A stretch of 64,000 bases of DNA from Hofstenia miamia (Eukaryota > Xenacoelomorpha > Acoela), in the NCBI GenBank assembly GCA_004352715.1, contig SCFE01000030.1, positions 267,110 through 331,109 on the forward strand, written 5' to 3'. A model generated the notes under the pieces. The model ran no database searches, was not told where the DNA came from, and saw only the letters and a list, made by a program, of their open reading frames with translations. Positions 12,035-25,954 of this stretch are shown one piece after another (within the stretch, counting starts at the first letter, position 1; each line of letters begins with the position of its first letter). The translations under genes were made by a program, and so were the position numbers.

Positions 12035-14209
12035 ATCATTATATTCTGCAAAAATAAATTACAGTTTTTTAATTTAATAATTTGCAACATCATCATCATG
12101 TAAAATTCAAAAATTCTTTTAAGAACTTTTTAAAATTACTGAACTAATAGATTTGAGTGATACCACATGCGTAATGTTAGGTTCCAATACATATTTAATT
12201 CCGATTGTCTCTGATAACTGTCCAATCGACGTGGTTCTTTAAAAATCTAAATATTTCAAGATTTTATTAGAACGATAGAACAATATCTACTATAAAAAAA
12301 ATAAAACTACACATTTGCTTCTGCAAAATTAGTATGTATTGTTAAAATAAATCTAAAAATATTGTTAACAATTTCAATATTCCTACATCAATTTTGTCAG
12401 AGTATATGCAATAAATTGATGTGGGCAACAAAAAGTATAAACTATAACGAATATAAACAAAATGTGATTCCATAGTAAAGCAGACGATTTTCTTCAATTC
12501 CTCTCAAAGCAATGAGGAAATAGGAAATAGAGAGATACATTAAAGAATGGTAAATAAAAGGGAACCCCACGTACTAAATTATAAATTTCCCTGTTGTGAT
12601 ATAACAATTTTTAATTAACAGTTAATGCAATAGATCTCCAGTGTTGTGTTTACGTATTTTTCTCCATATGCTTTTTGTAAACTCGCCGTACATAATAAAA
12701 TCACGCTGTTGAAAAGAAAGCGACGGGACACTAGCACAACAGGCCTGCTGCCTCAACAGCCAAGCCACAATAGGCTTCTTCTGCTAAGCAGTCTGAGCAT
12801 GAAGGCACGCATGGTGAGCTACGCGGGCAGCTACAGCTGCATAATTGTAAGTTGCTTTACAGGGAATGCACGCTAAAGGAAATTTGGATAGTAACTTCGC
12901 AATTCTCACAAATGGTAAGATCTTTTAATAACAAACACCAAAAATATATCTAATTGCTATACATGTATGTAAATATTTATATAGAAACTTAGAAAATATG
13001 AATTTTATCTTAGTTTATTATATTTTTCAAATATTGTCAATCGTGTTAATTTCATTTAGTAAAGTCAATTTACAAAGATGCAAAGTATTGTTTAACCTCT
13101 ATCGGCTTAAAGCAAAGGGCGGGGGGAAATGTGTCTACATTGTGACATATGTTAACAATTGGCTATAAATAATTACGTACAATAAATAAGCGTACTTTAA
13201 AAATTCAAATCCAAATATTTAGATAATTGATAAAAGTTTATTTCATAGATTTTAATATGCGGCATATTTATAATTAATGATAAAACAGAAATTTCACTAC
13301 TAGTAAATAAACAGAAGTGTCAAAAAATAAGAAAGAATAATGATAAAATTAATTAGTTAAAAATAATTACTTCACAAAGTAAATTTATTGCATTTGGATT
13401 CATTTATATATCATGGGTTAAAGAAACTCATCATTGTTGGGTGCCGCCATACTTGCTATTTAATGATGCCATAATATAAGATAACACACTGTGATGATAT
13501 GTAATTAAGCTCATTTCTGCTAAATTCAATTCCATTTATTATTAATCGATTGTAAAATATCTAATACAAAAGCCATATTTTAATTCATGCTTTTTAAATA
13601 ATCATTAAAACATTTTACAGTCTTAAATGCCACATAATTTATGTTATTCGTAAAAAGAATTTCATAAATTAAAATTTTCTCTATGTCTTATTTTGAATTC
13701 ATTGTGATCAAGTATAAGGCATTGGGTAACGTAAAATTTTACACTTATTGTAAATATTTGAAATAAAGAAAAATATAGTTCAATGTTGAAATCTTTTAAA
13801 AATAATGAAAAACGGAGACTAATAAAACTAATTTTTCATTCATTTACCCTACCAATTAAAATAGTTAACTTACTACTCTGCCTCAAGGATTTTCAAAGGA
13901 AGGGTCAAACTAAAAAGTTGTTGAAAATTTTTTCGTTTAGATTTAGAAATATTTCAGTGGAAGAATATTGCAGAATTCTAGTGCACTGCATAATTGATAT
14001 TTAAGCCAAAGTTTATTGCAATCCAATGTAGTAATGAATATATTACAAAGTATGCAACAGCTTGCAAAATCTAATATAATCTATGCAATTGGTAACAGTA
14101 ACCTAATAAACAAAAAACTCTATATTTCCAAATTCGTGAATTTATTTACATTAAATAGAATATAAACATCAATAATAAATGAGTGAAATGACAATATACA
14201 TAAATAAGT

Positions 14210-14211
<2 letters not shown>

Positions 14212-14244
<33 letters not shown>

Positions 14245-14434
14245 NNNNNNNNNNNNNNNNNNNNNNNNNNNNNNNNNNNNNNNNNNNNNNNNNNNNNNNN
14301 NNNNNNNNNNNNNNNNNNNNNNNNNNNNNNNNNNNNNNNNNNNNNNNNNNNNNNNNNNNNNNNNNNNNNNNNNNNNNNNNNNNNNNNNNNNNNNNNNNNN
14401 NNNNNNNNNNNNNNNNNNNNNNNNNNNNNNNNNN

Positions 14435-14462
<28 letters not shown>
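14212..14462. repeat. (TA)n microsatellite split by a 190-N assembly gap
   Basis: TA repeats run to 14242, followed by GC and Ns from 14245 to 14434, then TA repeats again to about 14462, followed by GCAAAAC. Both sides end in ATATATGC. The gap therefore probably marks an unresolved TA array, possibly with one edge duplicated. Open frames that read IYIYIY through this gap are artefacts. Confidence 0.9.
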
Positions 14463-14465
<3 letters not shown>

Positions 14466-15251
14466 AAACTTAAAGTATGCATAAATTTGTATTAGTGATA
14501 TAATAAAAACCTCCTTTTACCTGAATATGAAAATTGTTCTGAAAATCTGTTAATGCATAATATTTTTTCATATAAATCACTGATGTCCTAAAATTTTCAG
14601 AAATAAATGGAAATGATCCTTACAATTTGGCATAGAAATATTTTCCAAGATTTTAGAGGTTGCAGACTACTTTGCATTATTTCTTTAGTTTTTAATACTC
14701 ATTTGAATTACGAAATAGTTATGTTGGTTATAGACTTTTTAATACTGTTTTACTTGTGAACCAATGAGAAAATTACAAAAACATTCAAATTTGATCATGC
14801 ATAAACATTTAAGAATCTGTTAGCAATCTCTAAAAGTTCAAATTTCTAATTTTCCAAGGAACCGTAACACTTAATAGTTTTTAAGTTATTTTTTTAAAAA
14901 GTATGTGCATTTGATAAATTTTCCAAAACTTGGAATGCCTGAAATAATCTATAATGACCAATTTTTGAGTTGTGCTTTAAAATATTTGCATATGCATGCT
15001 TCTTATTCACACTCAATTTCAACAATTAACACTCTTTAAGAACATAATTCCATCCAGTCTTCTAACATACTGAAGCAAAAACATTCTTTAATAATTTAAC
15101 TGTTTCGGTGAAAGTCCAAAGGATTCTTTAAAAAATGAACAACGCTTAAAGCAGGTCACATGCAAAAAAAATTTTTATTTTCATTCTATGTCATAATTTT
15201 ATGAAATACACGTGGCTGCTTGTACATAGTATTTTATTATATGGTATGTTA

Positions 15252-15253
<2 letters not shown>

Positions 15254-15296
<43 letters not shown>
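15254..15296. repeat. (TA)n microsatellite
   Basis: A pure alternating TA tract of about 43 bp. Confidence 0.95.
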
Positions 15297-15300
<4 letters not shown>

Positions 15301-17998
15301 TCATAGATTTTCTTTATGTTAATAACTTAAATAAAATACAGATATATTAAATGTGTTATCTGGGCTATATATCGGAATAAATTAATGTTTGAAATGCACG
15401 TTGATAATATTTGACAATTAAACAACAAAAAACAAAGAAATCTAATCAATTGAATTTGAACAAAGAGATGACGTGAATCGTTGGATAATTTCATTAAGAA
15501 TTTACGTGGGTATAGTCAGCGGGGTGGCCAGTTACAAACCCAATGCTCTAAGCTTTTAGTAAATTACTATATTCTTTGACAACAGACATTCTAATGAGAA
15601 ATATTGAAGCAAATATTTTTAATTTAAAGTCTATTTTTGCAATTAATCAACATCCATAAATTTCTATGAAATCATTATTTGTCTCCCAGATATTAAATAG
15701 ATTAAATATGTACAAAACAATGCCTACTTAATTCATATTACATACATATTTAATTGATAAATCAAGATTGTGGCTCAATTTTCTTAAAATTAGGTGAATT
15801 TGGTTTATATTAACAATATTAACAGATGAAGGTCTTAACTGTTTTAAGAAAGATTGTAAATGTGGAACAACTATGCCAAAACCTATGATATTTTGATAAC
15901 CTTAAAAATTGTGAAATTGTTGAATATTTTTTTAAATAGTGTCCCAATCTCTAATCTAAAGAAAATTTTTGCTTCCAAAATGTAAAAATAATATAACAAA
16001 AAATTGACTGTTGAAACACATTTGTAATTGAGTGCAGCCATGCATATGAAAGTAATTAATTTAATGCATGAAGAATTTAAAAGAATGATTTTAAATGTTT
16101 CACAAATATATTCTTAATACTAGAGAAAAAAGGAAGCTCTTTGACAATGGAGTACTCCAATTGATTATGAATATAAAACTGTTGTTTTTAGTGAATGAAT
16201 ATTCCGGCAAATAAAGTTATGCTACGTAAAAAAATAAATTGGGAAAACATCATGATAGTTCATCACAATTGCTCATGATGAAAATTTCTTGCAATAGTAA
16301 CATTTTATTGTGTGCTTCTCCGTTTCTACTTCGAATTTTCTGTCAGGGGGATTCCGGTCAATTCCAATATCAACAATTTCACTGCTGTTCAAAATAGTTG
16401 TAATAAGTATAAACAAATTATTAGATTAGTTTATAGATGCATTTCTAAAACGCTTAAGGTTTATAGAAAAGGTACTTGGTACTACAGAAAAAAATACCCA
16501 GACTTATTCTTATCTAGATGTATTGTACCTAGCTATAATAAAATGGTGATTATCAAACTTTGTTTATATTTAAAAGGTTTTTGATCGCATATATCTGCAT
16601 AGATTTTAAATATGTTCCCACTCATTTACATAGAGATATAGTTTACAAAATAAATCTTAAACTTTGCTATCTAAATACCTTAACCAATTTATTTTCATGG
16701 AGAGATGGCAAACAGAAATAAATACTTTGTCAGATCTTGTAAACAAAATTCATCCACTTTGAATGTTAACCTTAGTGAATTGTTAGTAAATACTGGTGTA
16801 TTACAACTGCAAAACATTGTAATCATTTGATAAACAAAATTTATTATTTTATTGAATCTCTTGAGGTGTTAGTGAATGAATACATGCTCGATTAAGCCTT
16901 GTTTAATGATCAGTAACATTGATAAACAGTTAAAGCCAAGTGGGCAGCCATTTAACACCAACAAAGTGTCATTTAGTAAATGATTGTATAGACGATTGGG
17001 CACAACACCATGTGCGGCATTGGAAGCATGGGTAGAAAACTATACGCTTTTTTAATTTTGGATTAGTGAGAAGGTGGAGACCAAATGTGGTAAATGATAT
17101 TTTAGGATAAAAAACAGTCTCCAACTGAGGTTTGCTGATAAATAAAAATGATTGTTTAAAATTTAAGAAATGATACACTTGCATTTAAAATGTTAATGCT
17201 AAGTGACAGGTGCCAATCTGGTGCCCACTTCGTCTTTTGGTCGCGGCAACACAAGCATAACGCCCAGCTAGGCGCCAACCAATATTTTCTATCTAAATAT
17301 GGATAAATTAATTAAATTAGGTATTTTAAAAATACCTTGAAAATTCTAGATATCGTTAAAAAATCAACTTTGAACTAAAAAACCTTTATAGCTAACGATT
17401 TATCCTTCTAGTTCTTTCTTCTGAGATATGCATTTGTGATATTGTATATAAAAATATCCAGTGGTATTTAATTCGCATCAATAATATTTTAAAATTTAAA
17501 ACAACTTATAAAATGTGTTTCATTAATACCATTAATTTACTGTTACAAAGAAAGTTTTTTTAATTTAAACTTAATTAATTTTTTAATGTATTATAAATAT
17601 TATTAGTGTAAATATTACTTGTATAAAAACTTCAGGTCATCTTGCTCTGTTCCCTTTTTCTTCAATACAAAATGAATACAAATATATAATACTGTTAGTT
17701 TTTTATTATTTCTAAGAATTCAAATTAGCTTAACTCTTAACTTAGGCAATATTTTGAAGAAATATTAAAATACAAATATCATTTGGGCCAAATCAAAAAC
17801 ACTAATTGAATATTTTAGGTTAGTTTCTAAGTACTAATCATGTTATCACAAAAGCGTGCTTCTTAATGAAAACCTATTATGATTTTTATATTACTTTAAT
17901 AGGTTCATACTTGTTAACGGATACTATTATATTTAAGGAGACATTACTGAACTTTATGTTAAACAGGGCAATTTTTATTTTTGTGTACTTATCATGAT

Positions 17999-18388
17999 CA
18001 GACTTTTCGTAAGTCGTATATTCGTATATTTTATAGATTTTGCTTCGTATATTGTTTTAGTATATTGATTTTTTTCGTATATTATTTCGTATATTTGTAA
18101 TAAATTTGAGGGATAACATCATACATTGTAATTTTTTGGCCCATATACTTTAACGTTCCTTCCAGATGTTGAAGAGACACCAATTATTTATTCAAATCTT
18201 CTCTTGCGTTGGCTTACACTTTACACTGTCTCTTGAACTGTTCCTCAAAGAAAACTATCTGCTTCAGCTTTTGTTTATTTAGGTGACTTCGTACATATTT
18301 GATACTTTCCTTAAGATAATCGTATATTCACGTATATGAATTTATTAAAAAAAATCTCATATGTTCATATATATGCGTCAATGTCCTG
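17999..18388. mobile_element. Probable decayed hAT-like element rich in TTCGTATAT units, 390 bp
   Basis: The copy begins CAGACTTTTCG and ends TGTCCTG, whose reverse complement begins CAGGACATT, so both ends start CAG as many hAT elements do. Flanking 8-mers are ATCATGAT (17991-17998) and ACCATGAT (18389-18396), a 7/8 match consistent with an aged 8-bp duplication. Both ends are loaded with repeated CGTATAT(T) motifs in opposite orientations, giving a subterminal repeat array. No transposase is encoded. Confidence 0.5.
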
Positions 18389-18396
18389 ACCATGAT

Positions 18397-20033
18397 AGTA
18401 ATCAAAATGTTTTTGAAGCATGAAATCAAAACTATTTGGCATTAATGAATTGAATGAATTGAATTTGAATGTAATTAAGGATTGTAAATATTGGGTCAGT
18501 CTGGACTTGAAAATATTGCTACTTCAAGATCGTTATGGCTTAGATAGACATAGACTTTTTGTTTAAAAATGTATTTGAATGCCAATTAGAAAATATTACT
18601 TAGTGTCAAACATGTTAATAAACAAATTAAGATATGCTTAAGGGTGGGCGGTTACTAGAGGCAATTTAACAGCTTTTTGCAAGGACTTCAACATAAATAT
18701 CTGCTATATGCAGCAATGCATAAAGTAAACTTTGGCTAGTAGCAAAGCCTAGAGGGCACTAGCACCGCATTTCAAATTTACAACTAATCAAAACAATTAC
18801 ATAAACAGACACCTGGATTTACCTTTGGTCCAAATATTATCCATAAATTATTTTTTGATTGCAGATCATAAAAATGGGTAAATATATAAAATAACATAAT
18901 AAAAAAATTCAGATTTCTAAAATTACTGAAATGGGACTTCGTTTGTAGTTTTAATTGTGCGCAGTCCTTTCTTATGATGCAAGAAACAAAAAATGAAATT
19001 GAGAAAATAAACTTTAAAAATGTATACACAGGAAAATCATACCTCGATTTTAGATGTCATATACGAGTAGAATGAATGTGTTATCTGCTATATTTTTGAA
19101 AATGGAGTAAGAAACTATGATAAAAATTGACTGGGAGTTTGATGAAATGTTCAGATTTTACTAATACCGTTTGAAACAGATACTTGCTGCTATTTCATTC
19201 ATAATGTTTTGAAATGAATTTAAAATTGAATATAATGATAATATATAGTCAGATCTAAAATAAGTTCATGATGTTAGTTAATATTACCGCGTGAGAAAGC
19301 TGAATGCAATTTGTCTTTCATTTCTATACTTAGCAACGGGTGGTTCTATGTTTTGTCTGAATTAGTCAACATCGCCATGGGAAAATTTTTTACAATCGCT
19401 CGTTGAACTCTTGATGCTGCGAAAAAATGCAGCACAACATTATATAACGGGACATAGACATGCCCTCACATACATGTATACAAATACTATATTGTTCGAT
19501 ATTTTTAACTTTAAAACGCCCATAATTCCTAAAGAACTATAATTTTGCCAATTATTGCTAAGGATATTATTGTTAACAGATTTTGAAAATTTTAACAAAT
19601 CAAATTCTTTTGTTCTATATTATTACAACTCTTTCAATGGAATAACTTCAAAGAATTTGTAATTGGTTGATAAAACTTTGTCTGGTAAATGAATACATAT
19701 AAATTTTATATTTTTTGTTAGAATGAAGAATGTAGATCTACTCGCATTCCCAATTTTGCACATTTGGACAGTTGATAGTTTATAATTACCCATCTTTACA
19801 CATGAACTCAACCTCCAATAAGAAGATATTAAAGTAGTTTTTGTACATTTATAATTACTAAAATTTAGTATTGTTTTACTGGAACAAAGTTCCCTACTAG
19901 AGTTCACTTGCTTAGGGCTGGCAGTACAAATACTTATGCAAAATACATAAACTTGTGTGCCAAAAAAATTATGTTCAGTGAAGTAAATTCTCATCTTAAC
20001 ATTATTTTTATTGGGTTTTTTACATATGTCGTT
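18397..20033. other. AT-rich intergenic sequence; nothing recognised
   Basis: About 1.6 kb with no coding signature, RNA gene or clear repeat structure. A longer open frame on the - strand (19623-19994) has no family similarity that I recognise and is not called. Confidence 0.5.
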
Positions 20034-20035
20034 TA

Positions 20036-20311
20036 TTGGGGTGGAGCAAAATTTGCACCTGAAAAACTTTTCTTAATAATGACCCTTTAACTTTGAAATT
20101 TGGAATTGTAACAAAAAATGCATCATGAGATCTAAAACGAGCTAGATATAAGGAAAAATGTCCGTATAAAAATATTTTAGGACTACTCCGTGATGTTTCT
20201 GACAATGATGTTAACACATTGTTTTCAGAAAATGACTTAAACTAAATGAGCCTTCAGTTAATAAGTTGATTTCTTAGGATATATGGTTGGGGTGCACTCC
20301 CCTCCCTCCAA
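20036..20311. mobile_element. Candidate small TIR element flanked by TA, 276 bp
   Basis: The left end TTGGGGTGGAG...TTTGCACC and the right end GGGGTGCAC...CCCTCCAA are imperfect inverted repeats of about 30 bp, each flanked by TA (20034-20035, 20312-20313), as for TA-target transposons. A related end with GGAGGGG...TTGCACCCC occurs in inverted orientation near 39335-39370, which supports a dispersed family. No transposase is present, and the superfamily is uncertain. Confidence 0.45.
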
Positions 20312-21321
20312 TATTAATCTTGTTAAAGTTTGACATTTGAAAAATTCAAGTGTTAAAAGTATTGTTGTACGTTATACATGAGTGCATTTAGAGGCATTGG
20401 AAAAATCTTAAGTTTCTTTGATGCGTAGCATCTTCTAAAAGTGTAGGCTATGGAAGAAGTTGATTGATTTAAAGGCTTTTTACTTGAAATCAGTTAAGTG
20501 GACATAATTTTCCGTTTTGAATAACTTTTATGACATTAGCATTGTTGGACGTGCTCTGCCAATGAGTGAAAATAGAAGTTATATTATATAAAGAAAAGGT
20601 CTTTTAGACTTGCACAGCATGCAACACTTTTTAGTGACAGGAAATGATTTTGCGCTTTTTAAAAACGATGAATCGAAACGCAGTTGGACTTTAGTGGAGT
20701 CCCACTGTCGGCGGCATTGCGAACGGCCTGCAGACATTTTCATCTATTCGTATAATTGGAATAATTCGAAAACTAATCGAACAGAAATGATATTTTTGCT
20801 AGCACAGCAACACAATAGCTAAGCGTACCATTCTCTCCGGGCATATACAATTGTAATCAAAAATTGGCAGCCCCAGGGGGAGCAGCCGAAACAAAGGATT
20901 GTTTGTAACACAAATTCTATATAGCAACGATCATTGTGTGCCATCAATTAACGAGTTGTAGCGAACCCTTGTTACAAAAGAAACAAAAAACAGAGAATTA
21001 TTCGGAAGGGAAGTTAGAAAAATTATCAATTAATTTCTCTCGGATGGTGTTATTAAAAGAACTTGTAAATGAGAAAAGCTGTCAATGCACAGAATATTCT
21101 ATGTACGCTATCAGTTTTAATTCTTTTACTACCAACGTACAATATATTTCGAATTATAGATGCGGTAGCTTTTCATTTCTTCCTTAAGTAATTAATTTAA
21201 TTCTTTATTAAAAAAATTCCAATGCAATTCTATTTATACACACTACCTATGTAAATATATTATATATTAACTACAAAAATATTATATATACTGTATATAT
21301 ATATATCAGTCAGTTTTCCAA

Positions 21322-21324
<3 letters not shown>

Positions 21325-21359
<35 letters not shown>

Positions 21360-21485
21360 TCGGAATTGGAGTACATAGAGTNNNNNNNNNNNNNNNNNNN
21401 NNNNNNNNNNNNNNNNNNNNNNNNNNNNNNNNNNNNNNNNNNNNNNNNNNNNNNNNNNNNNNNNNNNNNNNNNNNNNNNNNNNNN

Positions 21486-21536
<51 letters not shown>

Positions 21537-21561
21537 TCGGAATTGGAGTACATAGAGTTGA
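21325..21561. repeat. (TA)n microsatellite with a 104-N gap and duplicated flank
   Basis: A TA tract followed by TAGTATCGGAATTGGAGTAC and ATAGAGT precedes the Ns (21382-21485). After the gap a TA tract is followed by the same 27-bp sequence, which then continues. The same unique sequence on both sides means either a tandem duplication or an assembly artefact in which one flank was placed twice. Confidence 0.85.
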
Positions 21562-22849
21562 CGGTTTTCTTAAATTCCTATAGTAACACCTAATTGTTCT
21601 CTAAAATTATTAGTTTTGCTGCCATCTTTCAGTTTTTTAAGTGAAAACAGAAGGCTTATATTGTCTAACTAGATTACAATATTTTTATTAAATAATCCAC
21701 AATCACTTGTACACTTTTGGAATATGTCGATAAAAAATAGGGAAAATTACCGGCTTTGGACAACCTGCAGTAGTGTACAGTTGACTGCTTGTGTTTTTTT
21801 AAAAATTCCATTTGAAATATTGACAATAGCAAAATCTATATAAACAAAGTCTAACATATGTCATCAATTCTCGTGTAGGTAATTCAAATGCTCTAAGATC
21901 TCTTTCTCCAATAAGATTTCTAATAACAGTGTATTCTATCATTTCTTTGTTATTCATAACTTCAATCATCATCCTGTGTACTGAATGAAATATTAAATTG
22001 GGTTTTGTTGCTGAATTAATGAGAGACAAACTCACATTTCATTGCCACAAAATTCCATTGCAATTCATTAAACTTTAAGAACGTCAATTTCTTATATTTA
22101 TTGATAGTTTTCTAAAGCAATTAAATTGAGTGAGAAAAAGGATAAAGCCATAAATAATTGATTATATTCTTTCACTAAATACGATATAATTATAATTTAA
22201 ATTTTCAAAATTAAGTGTGTTGAAAAGTGCTACTTAAAAACACTTCAAGTGAAAAATTAAATGAAATAAACTGTTTTCCTATAGATACATATCAAAGCAA
22301 AAAAATATTAAAAAATTATTTTTAGATTTAGTTTTTTTAGAATTTTAAAAATATCTAGTCGTCATGGTGGTCTTTTGCTTGTATGGCATTGGGGTCACAG
22401 ATACATCTGCAAAAAAATCATAACAATAGTTAGGTTATTGTAATGAAGATTTAAGATTTTCTTTTCTCATTCTTAAATTCTCTATACATTTTTGTAAATG
22501 AATCATTGCGCATTAAAAATGTATTAATGTATAAGTTTCATTTAACCTTATGCCAGAAAAAGATGTCAGAAATATGTACCTTGTAATTTATAGTAAAAAC
22601 AACTATGAATAATGATGACAGACTAATTTAAAAATCCCTAAGAAAACACCGGCTATCTAAAAGGCGGATGATTGGATGATTTAGAAAAGTTATTGGGCAG
22701 AAGTTAATACCCTAAAAGAAATAATCCTTAAAACTTTTTAGTGATGGTCTGACAAGTAGCGCGTAAAAATCTTCAATTAGCAATTAAAAAGGTGACAAGC
22801 AATTAGAGTAAAGCAATCCCGGATCAATTAACATCAATCGTCACTTTGA

Positions 22850-23250
22850 TTGATTTCACACTTGTTTTTACAAGTAGATGGACATTTATCGCAACTTGAG
22901 GGCGATTTAACTAAGCAGTTCCTCAGAAGAGAAACGCCAAGAGGAGCAAGGAACACGCAATTGATGGGCAGCGCAGTGACAACTCTCTCAGCCAAAAATA
23001 CTAAAGCGGCTGTCCACTGGCCTTAGGCTACACGCTAGGGTGCCAAAATATCCAAGACTAACAGTCTCGTGCCAAGGATGAACTTGGTATAATAAATAGG
23101 TAGACAAGAACAAGGCCACCCCGCTAGCCGCCAATTGTTCTGTACACGTCAATGGTTTGCTGCATGCTGTGCACGTGGATGTGGGTTCACGTGGTATACA
23201 TCGGCATTTTCACTATATTCCCATTAAAAACAATCTAGCATACTCTAGGG
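22850..23250. promoter_or_regulatory. GC/CpG-richer island in the desert, candidate cis-regulatory DNA
   Basis: About 400 bp with clearly higher GC than the surrounding AT-rich DNA, containing CACGTG-like (GCACGTGG, TTCACGTGG) and CCGCTAGCCGCC segments and no open frame of note. In a gene desert beside a developmental regulator such islands are often enhancers, but it could equally be an unrecognised repeat. No function is shown by sequence alone. Confidence 0.3.
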
Positions 23251-24898
23251 AGTTTATAATATCCCTAAACTGCAAGAGTCAATGCCATTAAAACAACTTC
23301 GGCAAAATGGCCACTAATAGAACCCACTTCAAACCCCAGTTCATCAAAATCAAATATTTGAAATATAAAATGCAGGTTTTTCAGCCTTTCTGGTTCCATA
23401 TGAATATTGGGCCAATGTATTCAACTTTTTCAAAGTTTTAGGTACAAGTGGAAACATGACAGCATAATGCAAAAAAATGGAACTTAACATAACCCTCGCA
23501 TGAAAGTGTCATGTGAAGGGCCAAGTGACTGTTTGTGCTGGAAATAGGGTGATATAAAACCTTGATCTATAAGAAGTCTGATAATGTAAAATTTTAACAT
23601 GGAGTCATTAAAAATCTTATACTTTATAGCTGATTACGGCAGTATGACCTTTGTGAAGATAAAGGTGGCGTAAATACATAAATTCATAAACAAGCTCAAA
23701 AACAATACACATATTATTAGAGATTCTCTAAAACTAATTATTATCAAGTAATATAGGTTAAAAATTGCAGCATAGTTCTTCTTGAGCCAAATTAAATATA
23801 ACAATGGAAAGGGACGTCACAAAGAACAACTTCAATATTGGTTGAACAGCAGCAATGTTACTTCAAAGCGGGTAGAAATTTGGTTATTAAGGTTTAAAAT
23901 TCATTAAGATTTGTTAACCAAGCACACGTTTTCTAATTATAGGGCGGTTTAGTCATTGTGATACATATAATATTGTTTGCGATAATAAAACATGGAAAAA
24001 CAGAATAATTTTCATATCAGAAATTGTTGTTAATAACGCTTGAATCATATTTCAATATATATCTTTAATCGCACTCAAATTGGTCGATTGAAAACGAATT
24101 TGCAGTGCTTATAATCACGGATTAGTTTGAATCCAGTGGTATTTGCTAAATTATCTTCCCAGTGATAAATAACTTTGCACGAAGTTATAAAATAATTAAA
24201 TGTGACAATTTACATGGGGAATTTATAAAACTATATTATCAAGCGTATTTGAAGCAATGGTTTATTGAGGGTCCTAAAAAATAATTTGATGTTCTAAAAT
24301 ATGTGTAAAATTGGAATATTATTAGATCAACTTGGGACAAATCAAACAATGGAGGAGTTGTCTACCTAAATTGCTCTATTATTGGATTTGCTATTCTGAA
24401 CAAATGCTGAACGAAAGCTGAATGCAATAACTTAAAGCTTTTAAGAAATTAAAATTTAAAAGGGTATCACAGTTCGAGTGGGAACCGGTTGGCACCTGCG
24501 GACTGATTTCGTTGAATTTACACGCACACTAACTAATTGGGTGTAAGTATATTGATAATTTTTCTAGTAGATTAATTTAGTTAAATTAGTATTTTGAGCA
24601 AGAATACCTTCTTTGATTGGTACCAATTGGGATCGTTTAAGCTCAGTGCAACATATTAACTTACAACATAATTTAAATATTTCCTGTTAAATATGCATCC
24701 GGTTCTAAAAGTAAAGGGAGATCTTTGAAAAAATCTGGAACGACTTTTACACAACAGTGCAATGAAATCGACAAAATTCAGTAAATGCTATATAAATATA
24801 ATCAATGTGTTGAAAAATAATGTTTCCGTTTTTAAGTTCTTAAACTTTATTAGTTTGTGAAAAAATTCGTTTTATTGAATAATAATTGTAAGTGAACG

Positions 24899-24922
24899 AA
24901 TATATATATATATATATATATA
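24899..24922. repeat. (TA)n microsatellite
   Basis: A short alternating TA tract. Confidence 0.9.
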
Positions 24923-25908
24923 CTAATATTAAAATTAAGTTGTTGAAAATGAGCCGGAAGTCAGTAATGACAGAATAGACCTAAGGACGCCAATTTCAAT
25001 TAGAATCGTCCTTAAATTAATTGGCCACAAAATACAACCATGGTTTTCACAATTCTTGTCGAGGGTTTGGGGTGAAGAGTGTCTTTTGCTTTAGATTCCT
25101 CACTAGTTCCACCATCAAACAAAATTCCAGATCAACTAAGTGCTTCAACTTGATTCAAACCCTTGAAGGGAAGAAGTGTCTCAAGGAAAAAAAATGATCG
25201 CATATGGGCTCAAAAAACACTGATATTTTACATATATATTAGTGTTGCACAATTTATTACATATTTTTTATTAAAATATTAATGAAAAAATCTGTAAATT
25301 ATTAAAAATAAGCAGTTTGAGAGTTTAAAATACTTTTGTTTGATGTTAATTGTTTATTTAATCAAGTCGGATAAAATAAGTAAAATTATGAAATTAAAGG
25401 AAGGATACCATGTAATTACTTTAAAACCACAAAATAATATGTTCAAAATCTATTTATTTCTGCCACTAGAGATTGTAGTTCAGAGCTGTAGTTCACTGGG
25501 TACAAAAATTTAAATGCATTTTTAGTTATGACAATTATATAAATAATGTTGCCACAATAGGGGTCACCCATAGTCAATTAATTTAATTGAACTAAGAAAT
25601 CAACAAGAGGCTAGATGAATGCTGACTGAAGAGATAAAAAATGTAGCCGCAGATAAGTGCAAGTTGAAAAATATTCATAAAGTAAAATGGATTGGAACCT
25701 AATGGATTGGGGGGGGGCACCTAAGACAGTTAGTGTACGCAATGTGTGAGATTAGAAGACATCGAGGATTTGCGAAATAGAATTTTTTATGCCTTCCAGA
25801 AAATCAATTGCAATCGTGCTGATGATAACTTCTGCTTTCGAATTTATTTATGCAATGCTTCCTCCCCAAGTGGACATTATGAAATTTTTTATATTGTTTG
25901 TCTTTTCT

Positions 25909-25910
<2 letters not shown>

Positions 25911-25950
<40 letters not shown>
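25911..25950. repeat. (TA)n microsatellite
   Basis: A pure TA tract of 40 bp. It creates spurious IYIYIY reading frames. Confidence 0.95.

Positions 25951-25954
<4 letters not shown>

Larger units (their letters stand above)
12043..17990. other. Gene desert segment with one gap and microsatellites
   Basis: AT-rich DNA without supportable genes. A GC-richer patch at about 12710-12850 holds CCAAGCCACAAT-like and GCTGC-rich sequence with a short open frame of no recognisable family. (TA)n tracts surround the gap at 14245-14434, and another lies at 15254-15296. A GGTGCC/GGCGCC-rich patch lies at 17205-17290. Nothing else is recognised. Confidence 0.55.

Noticed and set aside
14120-14495. Open frames on both strands reading IYIYIY and X
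   Set aside because: They are translations of a (TA)n microsatellite and an N gap.
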